Notes: generated from the sequence alone by a model not told the origin. Shown: positions 45,175 to 57,552, counted from the first letter of the stretch. The stretch: DNA of 64,000 nt from Amphibalanus amphitrite (GCF_019059575.1 NW_024883420.1:23105-87104); one strand, 5' to 3'. Numbers and translations: made by a program.

Positions 45175-47450
45175 ATTACATTATACATACGAGTGTGCAC
45201 GCCATGCTGGAGGTTTAAGAACTATGTTGTCCTGCTGTATTGTCGAAGTCGTGTTGCTTGGCATAATATTAGTTTGAATATTTCCCGACAGTTTTCGCAT
45301 ACCTATGCTCAGTTTTTTTTTTTTTTTTAGTTCCGTGCCGCTTCGCAGTGCTACTTGGCATGCTCGATGCTTGGTGATGCGTGGTGCATTGCATCATGGT
45401 GTTACCAAAGTTCCTCTGTTCCATTCTATGGCAGTCAACTGCACCGCAGCACCATCTGCCTCAGTCTGTGTTGTTTAGCGATCAATGGTCCATCATCCAT
45501 CGTCATTGAGCAGTCTCTGGACCAAATACCGGCTGCCCACCTTCCCCCGCACTATCTGCAGCGCGGGAGCTCGGTCAATGGGCAGCCCGAGGCCCGGCTG
45601 CCCAGCCGATGGAAAGGGGAGGAGGGCGGGGAGGGCGGACGCCTGTTGCAGAAATGCTCCGATGACCACCGCCGAACAATATGGGGCCAAGCGCCGTGTT
45701 TGCCACACAATGTCTGGTCGTGCCTCAAGGCCGAACTCGCGGGACTCTTTTGTCGAAAGTGTTTTAGAACGACGGTAGTTTCGCGTGGCGACGAAGTTGA
45801 CGCCCCGGACAAACTGCTGGCCTTCCCCCGCGGGTCTGTTTGCTCCCAGAGTTCCGTTCATCGCAGCCACCAATAGGTCTGGGCGACAGGCGACGACGAT
45901 GTATGGATGTGTGTTGATTCAACAGCGCCGGTTCTGTGTATAGCGGTATCATATACACACAGCCTCATGCACGCCTCATTAAACATACACCAGTTTGATT
46001 GCCGTAAGCTGTGACTTATAGCCACTCTTCAAGCCATTTAAATACAGGGACCACTTCAGTCAAGTGACAGCCAAGTGTTTGAGGGTATATTTATGTTTCG
46101 CTGGTGTGCAAAGGCTAGGGAGGGGGTAATGCAAGTGTGAATTTATTTTCAGAATGCATCAAGAGCCACTACTCACTTTTTGGCCAAAGTTTTTTTTTAT
46201 GAACCGAACATAGGTATTTGGAAATATTCTGCCAAAATCTGAAAAAATACCACAATGCAGTTGGATCTCATGGATATATATAATGCACTCAATAAAGTAA
46301 GTTTTACGTTGACGGTATCATAAGTTTTCGACTTATCGAGATTATCGTTGAATAGGGCAGACAGGCGTGAAGCTCACCCTTACCTAATTCTGAAGCGAGC
46401 TAAGTTTTTTTAGAGAGACATTTTGCCAGGCTTATGTATAAACACATTGCAAATTTGATAGAGATGCCATTAAACGAACTCATGTAAATATAACTTTATT
46501 CGAAATGCCTCACACAGAGTACATATACATGCATATATACTCATCGAAGAGCATGTTTTGTACTTATACGTATACATAATTCTGGGAGCTGCAAAAAAAT
46601 GGTGCGTCCAACGGGCGGTTACTGTTGTCATAACAGCTGAATGCTGTTTTACATGCGTGCATTATGCATGCTAAGTGACCATTGATGTGTGACCTCCACA
46701 CCAGTCCAGCGACGTAACTTGAAATAAAGCATTGATAATGAGCGACTGTGACGAGCTGAGGTCATAGTGACTTGGACATCAGTAACATACCAGTTCAATG
46801 CGATCGGAGGGAAGGGACTGGGAGGCTCAGCGGTGATTGGCATCAGCAAGAGCACCAAACAGAGGTTCTCTAACAGAGGTTTGAAACCAGAGGTCCTTGA
46901 TCAGCGGTCACCAGCACAGATTCCGGACCAGACTAGAGCCCCCCCCCCCGTGTTTCCCAATCAAAGGTCAATACCGCATGTTCACCAAAGGAAGTCTGGC
47001 TCTCAGAAGCTCTCGATTAGAAGTGACCTTCACCATTGACCCCTGATCACCTTCACCATTGATCCTCGATCAGAGGCGGTCCCGGGATCTTTAGGTACCA
47101 AAGGTCTCAGGCCGGAGTGTGCAGGAAACGAGGCAGGCCGCCTTTGCCGGTTTCTTTGTAATCAATCCGAAAGCCTGCAATTTGTCTAAGGATTGTTTAG
47201 GTTGTATAGTGCGTTGCTACATACACGTATTTCCGGGTAATAAATAGGTAACGTCTTTTCGCGAAATTAGTGGATTAGAGGAACGAGGAACAATTTATTC
47301 CATTCGGGATTAGTATTAAGTTGGGCTTCCTAGCAGCAAGTCGCTGAATGTTTCGCAGCAGTAGACAGGCAGCGTTCCGGTCCGTTGTGAAGCGTTGTTA
47401 CTTGTTACCACCCAGTGTGCAGCGAGTTATTGCCGCAGATGAGCGGCGCC
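45175..47450. other. No gene supported; GC-rich island at 45490-45880
   Basis: The island has overlapping frames of 126-173 codons on both strands with no known domain and no clear exon borders. An 18-T run ending in TAG lies at 45317-45336. The block at 46860-47080 has loose repeats around GATCAGAGGTC. Confidence 0.35.
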
Positions 47451-47458
47451 ACTGCCGT

Positions 47459-47790
47459 CCGGTGTGCTGTGTTGTTAACTTCCGGTATGTTGTGTTGTTA
47501 CCACCCGGTGTGCTGCATTGTCACCGCCCGGTGTGCTGTGTTGTTAGCTTTCAGTGTGCTGCATTGTCACCGCCCGGTGTGCTGTGTTGTTAACTTCCAG
47601 TGTGCTGCATTGCTAACTTCCGGTGTGTTGTGTTGCTACCACCCGGTGTGCTGTGTTGTCACCGCCCGGTGTGCTGTATTGTCGCTGCCCGGTGTGCTGT
47701 GCTGTTACCGCCCAGTGTGCTGTGTTGTTACCGCCCGGTGGTCAGTGCTGTTACCACCCGGTGGTCAGTGCTGTTACCAGCAGATGGCCG
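47459..47790. repeat. 23-bp minisatellite (about 14 units)
   Basis: The unit CGGTGTGCTGTGTTGTTACC plus a 3-base variable end repeats from about 47459 with point variation. The Cys/Val/Leu-rich reading frames across it in three plus-strand frames are period-23 artefacts. Confidence 0.9.
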
Positions 47791-48464
47791 GCGCTGTTGC
47801 CGTTGGATGTCAGCGTTACCGTACAGGTCAGTGCGCTAACTGGCGCGCAGATCGATCTGTTGTTGGCCGCCGACCACCTCTGGAAGCAGCTCCGGGCGTG
47901 CCCCCTCACATCGATAATATTGGCAGCCTGCCCTGACAGATCGGCCGGCAGTAACCACATCTGCACAATGACCAAAACCAGACTGATCTGACATCAGCGA
48001 CATAGGATGCAGCTGAATTATATGAAATGATGGTCATATACTTTCTTTCTCGTTCAGAGAGGGGAGATGCTCTACTGGAAACCTGGAAATGTTTTTCCCA
48101 TTTATAGAAGCAAATAAGATAGAAAAAAAAACGTTCATCTCTGTCTAACACACGGTTTTGGACATGAACATAATCTCATTGCATTTAGGTATATGTATAG
48201 GCATAACGGAAAAGCGAAAAGGGAATACGGTATGAATGCCCATGAACAAGGCATCAGGAGAATCATTTTGGTTTTCAGTGTACATATATTAAATCGTACC
48301 GATTAAGAAAAATGCACGCACCTACCTACGTGATAAGTTAGCAAAGCGGTCAGCGATACGACGATCGGCATAAGACCAATCCGACCCCGCCGGTGTCTCT
48401 TGCTGCGTTCGTCGCTGATCAGGTGGTCCTGGTGCGCCGCCCTTCCTGTAGCTCCGTGTCAGAG

Positions 48465-49622
48465 ATGAATTCTCTCGCCGGGGTCATTCACCGTCGTGCC
48501 CGGCTCGGCCGCGCGGTGCCGCAGGCGGCGGCCGCAGCATCCAAGGCCGGCCGGCCGCCGCGGCCCTCGCTCAGTCCGCAGACCGGGCGCGGCCGGTCGG
48601 GGCGGGGAGCGCCGGCCCGCGAGTGTGATGCCGTGACGGGAATGTGGAACGCAGGCCGGTGGCGGCAGCTCATCGTGGCAGCCGCCGTGACGGTGGTTCT
48701 GTGTCTGGTGCTCACTCACCGTCTGTCGTCGGGGTCGGCCCGGCCGGCTGATAGGGCAGTGCCGCCACCCGGCCCGGTGGCCTGCAGTGCGCTCTCGATA
48801 GTGTGCGCGGCGGACGGTCCTGCGCAGATCCCTGGCGCAGGTGACTCTCAGGAGGCGGTACTGGAGGCGCTGCGCTCCTCCCATCAGCACGTGGTGCTGG
48901 CCGGCCACTCGCGGATGCGCCAGGTATTCGAGGAGCTGCCTGCGGTGCTGGGAGCTGAGCTGCGCACCCGCGCCGACCGGCCGCCGCCGCTGCCCGACAG
49001 TGACGACCCGCGCGCGCCGGCGCTGGCCACAAACGACACCTGTCTGGCAGCGCTACCCAAGACTGGCTGGCAGCCGAGTAACTTCTGGTGCTCGTTAGCG
49101 GCCGACTGGGAGCGCGTGCTCTTCGATTTCCGCTGGCGACACCTGACCAGAGCGCTGGCCGAGCTGCTGGAGCGTCTAGCCGCGCGGCCGCCCCACAGAC
49201 TCGTCATCGCCCACGGCCTGTACCAGGACGGCTCAACGAATTCGACCGTGCAGCTGCGCGCCGATCTCCGACCGCTGATGGCACAGCTGCGGCAGCTGCA
49301 GCGGCGCGGCACCTCGGTGGCCTGGATGCTGGAAGCCGCCAAGAACGGCTACACGCGGTATTTGGGCCCCGCATCCGGTCACGGCCTGGTGGTGACGAAC
49401 GCCCTGCTCGCGGAGACGGTGCTGGAGGCCGGCGTGCCGCTGTGGTCGTCCCACCTGCCAGTGGTGCAGCACTGGCTCCTGAGCCGCTGCCGCCGCCCGC
49501 AACCCGGCGCAGACAACTCGGTCTGCGAGCAGCAGCAGCTGCACACCGACCCCGCCACCAATGCGCTGATGGTGAGCCAGCTTCTAGAGGCTCTCACTGA
49601 GCGCGAGTGGAGCGTCTCTTGA
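48465..49622 (+). CDS. Membrane-anchored SGNH/PC-esterase-like protein
   Basis: An intact single-exon frame of 385 codons ends at TGA 49620-49622. A hydrophobic segment (IVAAAVTVVLCLVLTH, about residues 69-86) after a basic N-terminus predicts a type II membrane protein of the Golgi or secretory path. The lumenal part has GHSRMRQVF (Ser 149), matching the block I GDSRxRQ of PC-esterase/CASD1-like SGNH proteins, which are acyl-transferases or esterases acting on glycans. N-glycosylation sites NDT and NST and two conserved-looking Cys are present. The C-terminal block reads QLHTDPATNALM, so the usual D-x-x-H order is altered and activity is uncertain. The start could also be the ATG at 48642, which would leave a short tail before the membrane segment and suit a type II protein. 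An AATAAA lies at 49832. Family assignment is moderate; a profile search with the SGNH/PC-esterase models would decide it. Confidence 0.72.
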   Translation: MNSLAGVIHRRARLGRAVPQAAAAASKAGRPPRPSLSPQTGRGRSGRGAPARECDAVTGMWNAGRWRQLIVAAAVTVVLCLVLTHRLSSGSARPADRAVPPPGPVACSALSIVCAADGPAQIPGAGDSQEAVLEALRSSHQHVVLAGHSRMRQVFEELPAVLGAELRTRADRPPPLPDSDDPRAPALATNDTCLAALPKTGWQPSNFWCSLAADWERVLFDFRWRHLTRALAELLERLAARPPHRLVIAHGLYQDGSTNSTVQLRADLRPLMAQLRQLQRRGTSVAWMLEAAKNGYTRYLGPASGHGLVVTNALLAETVLEAGVPLWSSHLPVVQHWLLSRCRRPQPGADNSVCEQQQLHTDPATNALMVSQLLEALTEREWSVS

Positions 49623-49831
49623 CGGCGCTGACCGGGGACTGCGACCAGGCGGAATGTCTCCGGTCAACGACATGGTAGTTCGGGTGGAGCTGCTGACTCG
49701 GCAGCCCAGAGAACTCAGAGAGGCACTGGTCGGCTCAGCTGCAGAGACTTATCACAGGTTTCTTGCTGTAACGTTTGTGATCAACATCAACATGTGAAAA
49801 ATACTCGGATAATCCATTTTAAGTGTTTCCA

Positions 49832-49837
49832 AATAAA
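49832..49837 (+). terminator. Polyadenylation signal AATAAA
   Basis: The canonical hexamer lies 210 bases after the stop of the SGNH-like gene and is followed by a GT-rich stretch (tgttgttagc). It is the likely 3' end of that transcript. Confidence 0.65.
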
Positions 49838-50350
49838 TGTTGTTAGCTTAAGTCGATTTTCCGCGCCGTGCACATCCCATGATTGTAATTAGTGCAATGC
49901 CACATTATCATCGCACAACTTATCTCTACCCAATATGCCTTCCAAAATTCCCATGACAGCTCAGCTAATACCCAATCATCATTCCCAGAGATGTCCGCGC
50001 CAGAGTGACACCTCCCCGGAGCAGACAGTATTCAGAACATCCATCCCCTGCCGCGCTGGCTACACGCCAGAGGTGCACCTGACGTCCTATGACGTCACAT
50101 TCATCCTACACAGAATACCTACCTGGGAATAAGCAGCACCACGTGGGAGCGACCACACTGTCCGTGGCAATATAACCTGCTTGTCGGAATGGACCACCTG
50201 TTGTTGTTTTTTTTTTCTAGGCGGCTAAATCAGTATCAGTGCTGTGCCGCCCGGGCCGCCATTCAATGAATAGCCATTGAACGGCATCTTCTATTACATT
50301 TCCACTGCGAGGACAACTAGACTGAGGCTGCGAGCGTCACCGCCCGTCTC

Positions 50351-50390
50351 GACCATAGAGATCTTATAATATTATAAGATCTCTATGGTC
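50351..50390. repeat. Perfect 40-bp palindrome
   Basis: GACCATAGAGATCTTATAAT meets its exact complement with no spacer (centre 50370.5). It contains AGATCT on both sides and an AT-rich core. It is too short to be a known MITE by itself. Confidence 0.95.
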
Positions 50391-50519
50391 TCGACAGGTT
50401 ATAGTGAGTGCGTCACTGGTAAACACCGCGGTCACTGACAAACTGCTCACATACGGCGCTCCACCTAGGCACAATCTTGTCACCCACTCAGACTGGTGCC
50501 TGTGATTACCGCGCTGCAG

Positions 50520-50790
50520 CGTCCGAAGCCGATGGCGATCCAGCGTCATCGGTCATCTGTGTAGCCAGACGCCATCGGTCGAGTGTTCAACCCAGCTCCA
50601 TCGGTCGTCTGTTCGACCCAGTGCCATCGTTAACCAGTTTGATCCGGAGCTATGCCATCGGTCACCAATTTTATCCAGCGACATCGGTCACAGGTGTGAC
50701 CCAGAACAGCGCTAGCGATCGTTGTTCCGGCGTCATCGGTCGCCTCCGGTCACGTCTGCCGCTGATGACGCCTGCCGCTGATGACGGCCT
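50520..50790. repeat. Degenerate minisatellite, about 30-bp unit (CATCGGTC)
   Basis: CCATCGGTC or CATCGGTCA recurs about eight times with variable spacers (GTCTGTTCGACCCAG type). The 171-codon frame across it is not called a gene. Confidence 0.65.
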
Positions 50791-50799
50791 GCCGCGCCG

Positions 50800-53361
50800 C
50801 TCAACTCATCAGCCGGAGCTGCGACGGGCTGTATGTGTGCTGATCACCCCACTGTCAGCTCAGACGGCCTGCGGAAGCGGCCACGATACCTCCTCAGAGC
50901 CGATTCTGGGCTCTAATGGCGCCATTTCAATGCTAGAACTGTCAGTCTTTTTGGAACGAATCGGGTCAGGGTCAAGACCCAGCTGTCGGTAACACGTACG
51001 AGTGTTTCGCCCATGACATTTATATCAATCCCTGAGAAAGGTTTAATGGTGGTGTTGATTCCGTTTTATGGCTTATTTTAAGAATATACTTTATTTTTAA
51101 CGAAGCTAGTTTAATGATGCTGGTTTTCGGACTCTCCTCCCCGTCTTGAGTTGAAATGCTATGCTATCGCTTTCTGGGATTTAAGCCTTTTTCATGCGGC
51201 ACCGCTTTTTGTAACTTTCACAAAACAGCTGACGATTTTATTAGGTTTTTGATTGAGGGAATGTTTCCCTTAGTCCGAACATCGGCTTTGTCGATATTCT
51301 TGATCTGTGTTGTAGCAATTCGTTTTGCTAAAGTGGACGAATGTTATGGGAAATGTTTCATTGGCATGCACGTTTGCAGAGAACGCCAACATTGCTGCTA
51401 ACCATAGTTTACGAGCATTGACGCTGTAACTTCCGCAATGACTGCCATGCCATGTTCATTCAATGTCCCAGCGCGGCGGTGAAACCAGGCTGGTTTTGTA
51501 AGTACCTACCAGTGCTCAGCTATCTGCTCTTGCCACCCGGGACACGTAGCCTTCGCTCCAACGCATTTGAGGACCGCCGAGAGCCCTACAGCTGGCCGGT
51601 AAAGTTTGGCCAGGCAACTGGCGTCGTCCTTGAGTGAACGAATGAGTGAACTTTCGAGGCGGAGCACCAATCTTTGACTCACGCTAGCCAGAACGCTGGC
51701 TTGTTGTATGGTCTTCGACGAGTAGACTCGTGTCAGTGTGAAAGCTGGTGTTTACTCGGACAATAGGTATTTTTGGTCAGTAATTCTATCTATGCCTTTG
51801 AGTTATTTGATTTTTCATTTTCCCACAACTTGTCATAAATAATCAGATGCTTCTAAAAACTCACGTGAGTCACATACATACAAGCCTATCCAATTTAGAT
51901 GGGCTGCTGAGCGCCCTGACTGATCTAGACACTGCCTTGGTCTGATGGGGCCCGCGAGCATACGGATCAAAGGTGATGGAGCATTCCATGACCCTACTCA
52001 AGAGAGCGAGCACAGTCCTGAAAATGTCCGCCACCTTAGGTCTGGCCTCGGACAGAATGAGCTCACCGTGGGTTATTTTGAAAGGGGCCAATCGATTGGG
52101 GAGTGAGTCTGGAGACTTACGGTTCTGCGCCACAGTCGACGACCCATAGGTGACCTCTGACTTTAACAAATGCGTGACAGAAAAATCTGGTCCCTGTCGT
52201 GTTACCGCTAATCTGCCTGTTTCGTTTATAATTAGTGGCCAGTCGTCAGTGCCTATTATAGGCACGGGCGACCGGTCAATTATTAACGGGGAGGATCTGT
52301 TTCAAAAATAAAACTCAATTCATAGTAGCAATATTTACGGCTCAGTGACTGATTGATTGAATATAGGCTGTCAAATTAGTGTTTATCTTGAGGTTCGCAC
52401 TAGACAGTGAGCATGTGTGCTATTGTTGGTGTGCGATTTATCCGTAGCTAGCGTCAATTGAATGTCGGTCAGTTATATAATGGCGTTATGTGCCGAATGG
52501 CCGTTGGCGATTTCTTTAGATTGCAGTTACGTGAGAGCCCATTTATCAAGCCCTGTCATTTAGAACACCCAAGCACTGCATCAAACTATTCTACGAATTT
52601 TCCATTCAGATTAAAATGCCCCATTTGCAGCTAGATGTGATGCATTTAGTGTTTGACGAGAATTTTAAATGATGCATTATGGAACGCGTGATTATTCGGC
52701 ACGCTGCTCTCAGAGGCTTCACTGCAAGCCATATAGCACGGTGCACATTTAAGGAATTTGATTAATATACGTCCCAGAGCTCAAACCACAAACATTTTTA
52801 TGTTCATGGAGAGGGGCATCATGTATCGTGCATGCATTGGACATCCGCACTGGTTGACGACCGAATTGACATGTAAAGGCGCAAATGGCGTGTGCACTTT
52901 GCAGTGTGCACAATATTTATCTGGCACGAACTTCAAGGAGTGCTTCCAGAAGCACTTCGTGCAGATAAACTAAACTCATCAGCGTTAGCTGAGGTATCCA
53001 ACCATATTTCGTGGTAGTGCGAGAGGCGACCAGCATGACTCTCTTCATGGAAAACGGGAAAATGGAAAACGTAGATACTTACCTACCTCTATAAAATACC
53101 ATACACATATATGCACTGTGAAGGTGGGATATGTCAAGGAAGTCAGTTATACCTACAGATAAATACCCGCGTAACCGTGGCCTGTGGAGAAGTCACATAC
53201 AGAACCCCCAAAAGGCCGTGATAGAACTGTGAAAGCCGACGTCCTCCTTCGCCCATCCTTCAATCTTCATGCTTTCAGTCGAGTGTTTCCAAAGCTCGGC
53301 TTTACCCGGCTCAGCGGTCCGAGTCAACTGGCTTTCGACTCATGTTAGAGTGGGTGAGAGA

Positions 53362-53399
<38 letters not shown>

Positions 53400-54250
53400 T
53401 AGAGTGAGGGTTAGAGAGAGGAACTGTCTGCTACAGGGACAAAAAACTCATAAGTCATACCATTGTCTCAAAGCGGAACGGTGAGGTATCATTCCACGTC
53501 CAGGCTGTTAGATTCATCAGGTTACAATGCGAGACATCAAAGTCAAACACAGCCTTATACCTAAACTTTAATGGTTTGGACTTCACCGTTCTTTTGGCAC
53601 AGTGCCTGGAATTGGTCTCAGCTTGAGTAGCCACCAAACGTTCTCTCTCTAATTAATCTGGCCTAGCGCTAATTAATGCAGCCTGAAGAAGAAGCTGCAC
53701 AAAGCGTCACAGGGTCCAGCCGTCCGAGAGGCGCTGCTGAGCACGGCCCACTAATTTGACGGCAGTCTGATATGCGCCACAATCCAGTTCCGGCTCCAAA
53801 TTAACGACCGGAAAAGCGCAGCGTCAACACAGAGCACAGGCTCCGCTCCTTGAAGACTGAACGTTGATCACGAAAGGTAGGACCGAACGTCCTTGCTGTG
53901 CGGAATTGAGCAAGGACGTAGAAGTACCACAGTACTGTGGATGTGTGTAAAATGTAGGAATGTGTGTTTGTGCTGGTGTTGGCCTTGCTGGTGTTTACTT
54001 ACGGGTGTTGTGTTTGTGCCTTCACTCCACATCAGCACATCTTCAAACAGCGGCGTCGGATGATACCCGCTCCGTCCCGCCGCACTGCCGGCTGCAGGGG
54101 AGAGCAATATCTCCGCTATCGGCACGTTAGTGTCGTTTGCCGGAATGGCCGTGCTCCACTCGGCTGCCCGGGGGCGATTACGGCTCGCAGTCACGCGCCC
54201 AACGGCCGGCGCCGGGCCTCGGCGCCGATTGTCACCAGGTAACTGCGACT
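50800..54250. other. No gene seen
   Basis: Mixed unique sequence. Short frames only. A GA microsatellite lies at 53355-53397. No exon or transposon terminus is supported. Confidence 0.35.
53355..53397. repeat. (GA)n microsatellite
   Basis: About 20 GA units with one GGG interruption, bounded by two GGTTAGAG motifs. Confidence 0.95.
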
Positions 54251-54252
54251 GC

Positions 54253-54560
54253 GGCGCCCACTGTGAGACCCCAGCACGGCGCCCACTGTGAGACGTTAGC
54301 TCGGCGCCCATTGTGAAACCCCAGCTCGGCGCCCGCTGTTAGACCTCAGCACGGTGCCCCCTGTGAGACCCCAGCACGGCGCCCACTGTGAGACCTTAGC
54401 TCACCCTGCGGCGCCCAATGTGAGACCTTAGCACGGCGCCCCCTGTGAGACCCCAGCACAGCGCCCGCTGTGAGACCTCAGCGCACCGTGCGGCGCCCGC
54501 TGTGAGACCTCAGCTCACCCCGCGGCGCCCGCCATGTGAGACCTCAGCACGGTGCCCACT
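54253..54560. repeat. 25-bp minisatellite (GCGCCCACTGTGAGACC)
   Basis: The unit GGCGCCCACTGTGAGACCCC followed by AGCAC repeats about eleven times with variants (CCCGCTGTTAGACCTCAGC and others). Neighbouring units differ by CpG-type changes. No coding interpretation is supported. Confidence 0.9.
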
Positions 54561-54752
54561 GTGGGAGCGCTCACACTCCGTCGACCGGCGCACTGGGAGC
54601 GGTGATGACGCTGGCACTGCTCCCACCGGCGCCGAAAAACGGCACACACAACAGTAAACCGACGATGAACGGCGGACGAAATGACGTGGAGAGCAAGCGA
54701 GTTGGCTGGAAAGGACTAAACTGAGAGCAAACAGGAACACTATTTAAACGCA

Positions 54753-55581
54753 ACGTTATTGAACTTTCGTCTTGAAGTCTGAGTGCCTCAATGAAACTAT
54801 TTCCTATCTATGCTTTTGTTTATTTTCAAGCGTTCATCATTTCACTAGTGAGCGTGTATTGGCACACTTAATTGTGAAACGTTTATTTCATTATTTGGTT
54901 GGGCATTCAATTGTGTTACGTTTTTTACTGTCTCTCAAGCGGTCATTGTCCCGTTTTAGGGTAGCCTTCAGCGTTATGAGACTCTTGTCATAATTCAATG
55001 TTCTTAAAGTTCTTGCATAGATAACCTGTGATGGTAGTAGCTTATGCAATTTATGCCTATGTTTTATCTACGCCTTTAATTTCTAGTAAATAATGATTAA
55101 TTTAATTTCTAGTAAATGTATTAGATATTTTATATGACTTATTAAATGTTGAGCTGTTATGCATAGCTTAAATGTTAAATGTTATGATCCAATGTTACGA
55201 TTAATAAAGTAATGCCTAATGAACAATGATCACGGTTCAGTTAAAATGCAAAAAAGAAACACAACATAATGCGTACCTTTATTGCAAGCAGATGTTTGGA
55301 ATGTTTTTTTTTTAAAGGTACATTGATTTTAATGGAAGGTACGAGCAATTTCTTTATCATTTTTAGGACGTGATGAAAATTTCACCTCGCCGCTCAACAC
55401 TACTGTGTATTGACAAACTAAATTAGCCTTATTTTTCATCATACAGATGCTTGTACAATGTAGGTACATATACCTATGGTTTGAATTGATCCCGGATTCC
55501 AAATCTGATCCCGGATCAGGAAAGAAGATGACTGGCAGTCATTTTTTTCCAGTATCAAAGGTCATGGGCCTCAGATAACAG
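54753..55581. other. No gene seen
   Basis: AT-rich sequence with repeated TAAATGTT and TTTCTAGTAAAT motifs at 55070-55190 and an AATAAA near 55203. No gene. Confidence 0.35.
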
Positions 55582-55709
55582 GTCTGGCCTGACATCATGA
55601 TGTCAGGATGTCAGGACATCATGATGTCAGGCCAGACAGTAGGCTGTGCCGCACGACTTGAAGCTCACTGCAGTCGCAGTGAGCTTCAAGTCGTGCGGCA
55701 CAGCCTACT
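55582..55709. repeat. Two abutting near-perfect palindromes (56 bp and 72 bp)
   Basis: The first (55582-55637) runs GTCTGGCCTGACATCATGAT to its complement. The second (55638-55709) begins AGTAGGCTGTGCCGCACGAC and ends with the complement around a CTGCAGTCGCAG centre. They touch without spacer. Confidence 0.95.
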
Positions 55710-55850
55710 TCCAGGCGTTCCGAGTTAAAGCCATCTAGCGGCGCCAGTGGAACTACATAGGTAGCGCCAGTGAACGATGTTTGTGTGGTTGACATCTTAT
55801 AACAGGTGTCCTTTATGCAATTTATTGGTAAGGCTATAAGCAACGGTTAA

Positions 55851-56328
55851 AGGGACCCTCCCACCTTAACATTAGATTTGAGTTGAGATAGCCAAAATGG
55901 GGTCCCTGGCTCACAATTACCGGTTTCGGCACTCACAACATCGAGAAATGCCTTAAATCGGAAATATTGAATTTCAAAATTGCAGCATTTTGATTCAGAG
56001 GGGCTAATGCTTAGGAATACCCCTCTGAATGTGTGACGTCAGCGCAGATATCTAACGATTTTTAAATGTTTGACTAAAACGTTTTGTAGCACGCGGTGGT
56101 ATATGCTATTTGCGCGCAACATCTGCCGCAAACGCCGCACTTCTAAAATAAAGTCGCTAGAAACAGCAGAGTTCCCAAAAAAGTAAACAAAAGTAAAAGT
56201 ATAATATCTTGAAAACCGGTGAATATTTTTCGGTGAAATTTGGTAGATATTCGTTTTCGCTCTTTCTGAACCGAGCGACATCACTTTCATGCCAATTCAT
56301 AAACTTTTTTGAAGGTGGGAGGGTCCCT
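55851..56328 (-). mobile_element. TTAA-target MITE, AGGGACCCTCCC family, copy 3
   Basis: TTAA flanks at 55847-55850 and 56329-56332. It is the reverse complement of the copies at 37355 and 41053, with more substitutions and altered bases in the central palindrome, so it is probably older or from another subfamily. Confidence 0.94.
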
Positions 56329-56332
56329 TTAA

Positions 56333-57552
56333 TCTTAGGATATCAAAGCCGCTGTTACTATGCAACGCCATATGAGTTGCCTTAATCGTTGGTAGGGCTC
56401 GGATCCTAACAGGCCGACAAACGGCATCCTCAAACGATCTTTTTATTTAGTAGGTACGTAACGATGTGTATTTATCTTTTGGGCTCACGCGTACATACAA
56501 TACGTGAGCATCGTGCAGATGAGTAAGACACATGCACGCAAAAAAAAACACACACACACACATGGACCGTAGACAGTAGATACGCAAACATACCTCACGT
56601 TCAGTTCTTTTGTTGCAGCAATCGACAATGGCTCATTCTGACAGCCATAGACCCAATACTCAGTACAATATGAGTGCGGTACCATCTCCCAGTGGCCGCC
56701 AAAACCATTCATACGCACTGCACCTGACTTATTCAGCCAATGCACTCAATCGCTCGCGTTAATTGATATCCCAGGCACGCAGCTGACCTAGACGAGAAAT
56801 AACGGAGGAGAAAACATGGAATAATATCTGAGACAAAGCATTCTAAAAACGACCCCAAGTGAAACAGTCACTGAAAAATGGCAGGATTGGTTGATATGTT
56901 GTCAAGCTGAGCCGCTTGATAGGTAGGTAACTGTAACTCTTAACTGAATGACATTTAGCTTGGTCATGGTAAGGTAAGTTCGTTCTTAGTCGGTGTTCGC
57001 GACTCCTTTACATATCGTGATCACTGATCCATGTTAAAAAACAGTTATCTTGTCATCGCAAAACATGTCATGGAGTGCGAAAAAGTGCAAGGTCGAGTGG
57101 GGTGCAAACGCCGCGAAAACGAGGCGGTTTCAACGCTGGAATTATGGAAAGTTCGCTGGCAACAAGCGAAATTTCGAATTCTCTCATTGATTAAGGACAT
57201 AAAACCCTAGCTGGGTCTCACTGGATAGAATACTGTTGCTTATTGCTTACCGGGTGCACAGCGTATACTGCACGTGCCCACTACAAATACAAACATATTC
57301 AACCCTTCTCATGCTATCCCTGAGAGATGCCATTCCTCGCGCCCTATTCGGGCTTTTCACACGCACAAACGTAGTCAACTGTTCCGCCGCTTTACATTTT
57401 GCATGTGTGAGTTTCATCTGCGTCTGTCCTAGCTACATCACCGAGACCGATGACGACTGGACGCTTTCCTCGACTGAGGCCACGATGACAGACCTCAACA
57501 CCGTCTGGCGCACGCTGACAGAACTTGAGCCTCTTCTCTCCGCCACCAGAGC
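56333..57552. other. No gene seen; 3' flank of the LPMO-like gene
   Basis: The minus-strand 3' UTR of the neighbouring gene should lie in the last few hundred bases, but no clear AATAAA in that orientation was found. The plus-strand frame at 57236-57676 has no domain and overlaps the real gene. Confidence 0.35.

Noticed and set aside
45355-45876. GC-rich island with frames of 173 and 126 codons on opposite strands
   Set aside because: No domain, no exon borders and equal openness on both strands; left as an unassigned island.
47348-47991. Overlapping Cys/Val-rich frames in three phases
   Set aside because: A 23-base minisatellite opens all three frames equally, so this is not coding evidence.
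48262-48292. Third CACTG terminus (GGTTTTCAGTG)
   Set aside because: Only 11 bases match the terminus and no partner end was found nearby.
49088-49600. 170-codon frame overlapping the SGNH-like gene
   Set aside because: A GC-driven shadow in another frame of a better supported gene.
47459-54560. CRISPR-like arrays
   Set aside because: The minisatellites at 47459 and 54253 have no unique spacers of constant length and no cas genes; the window is eukaryotic.
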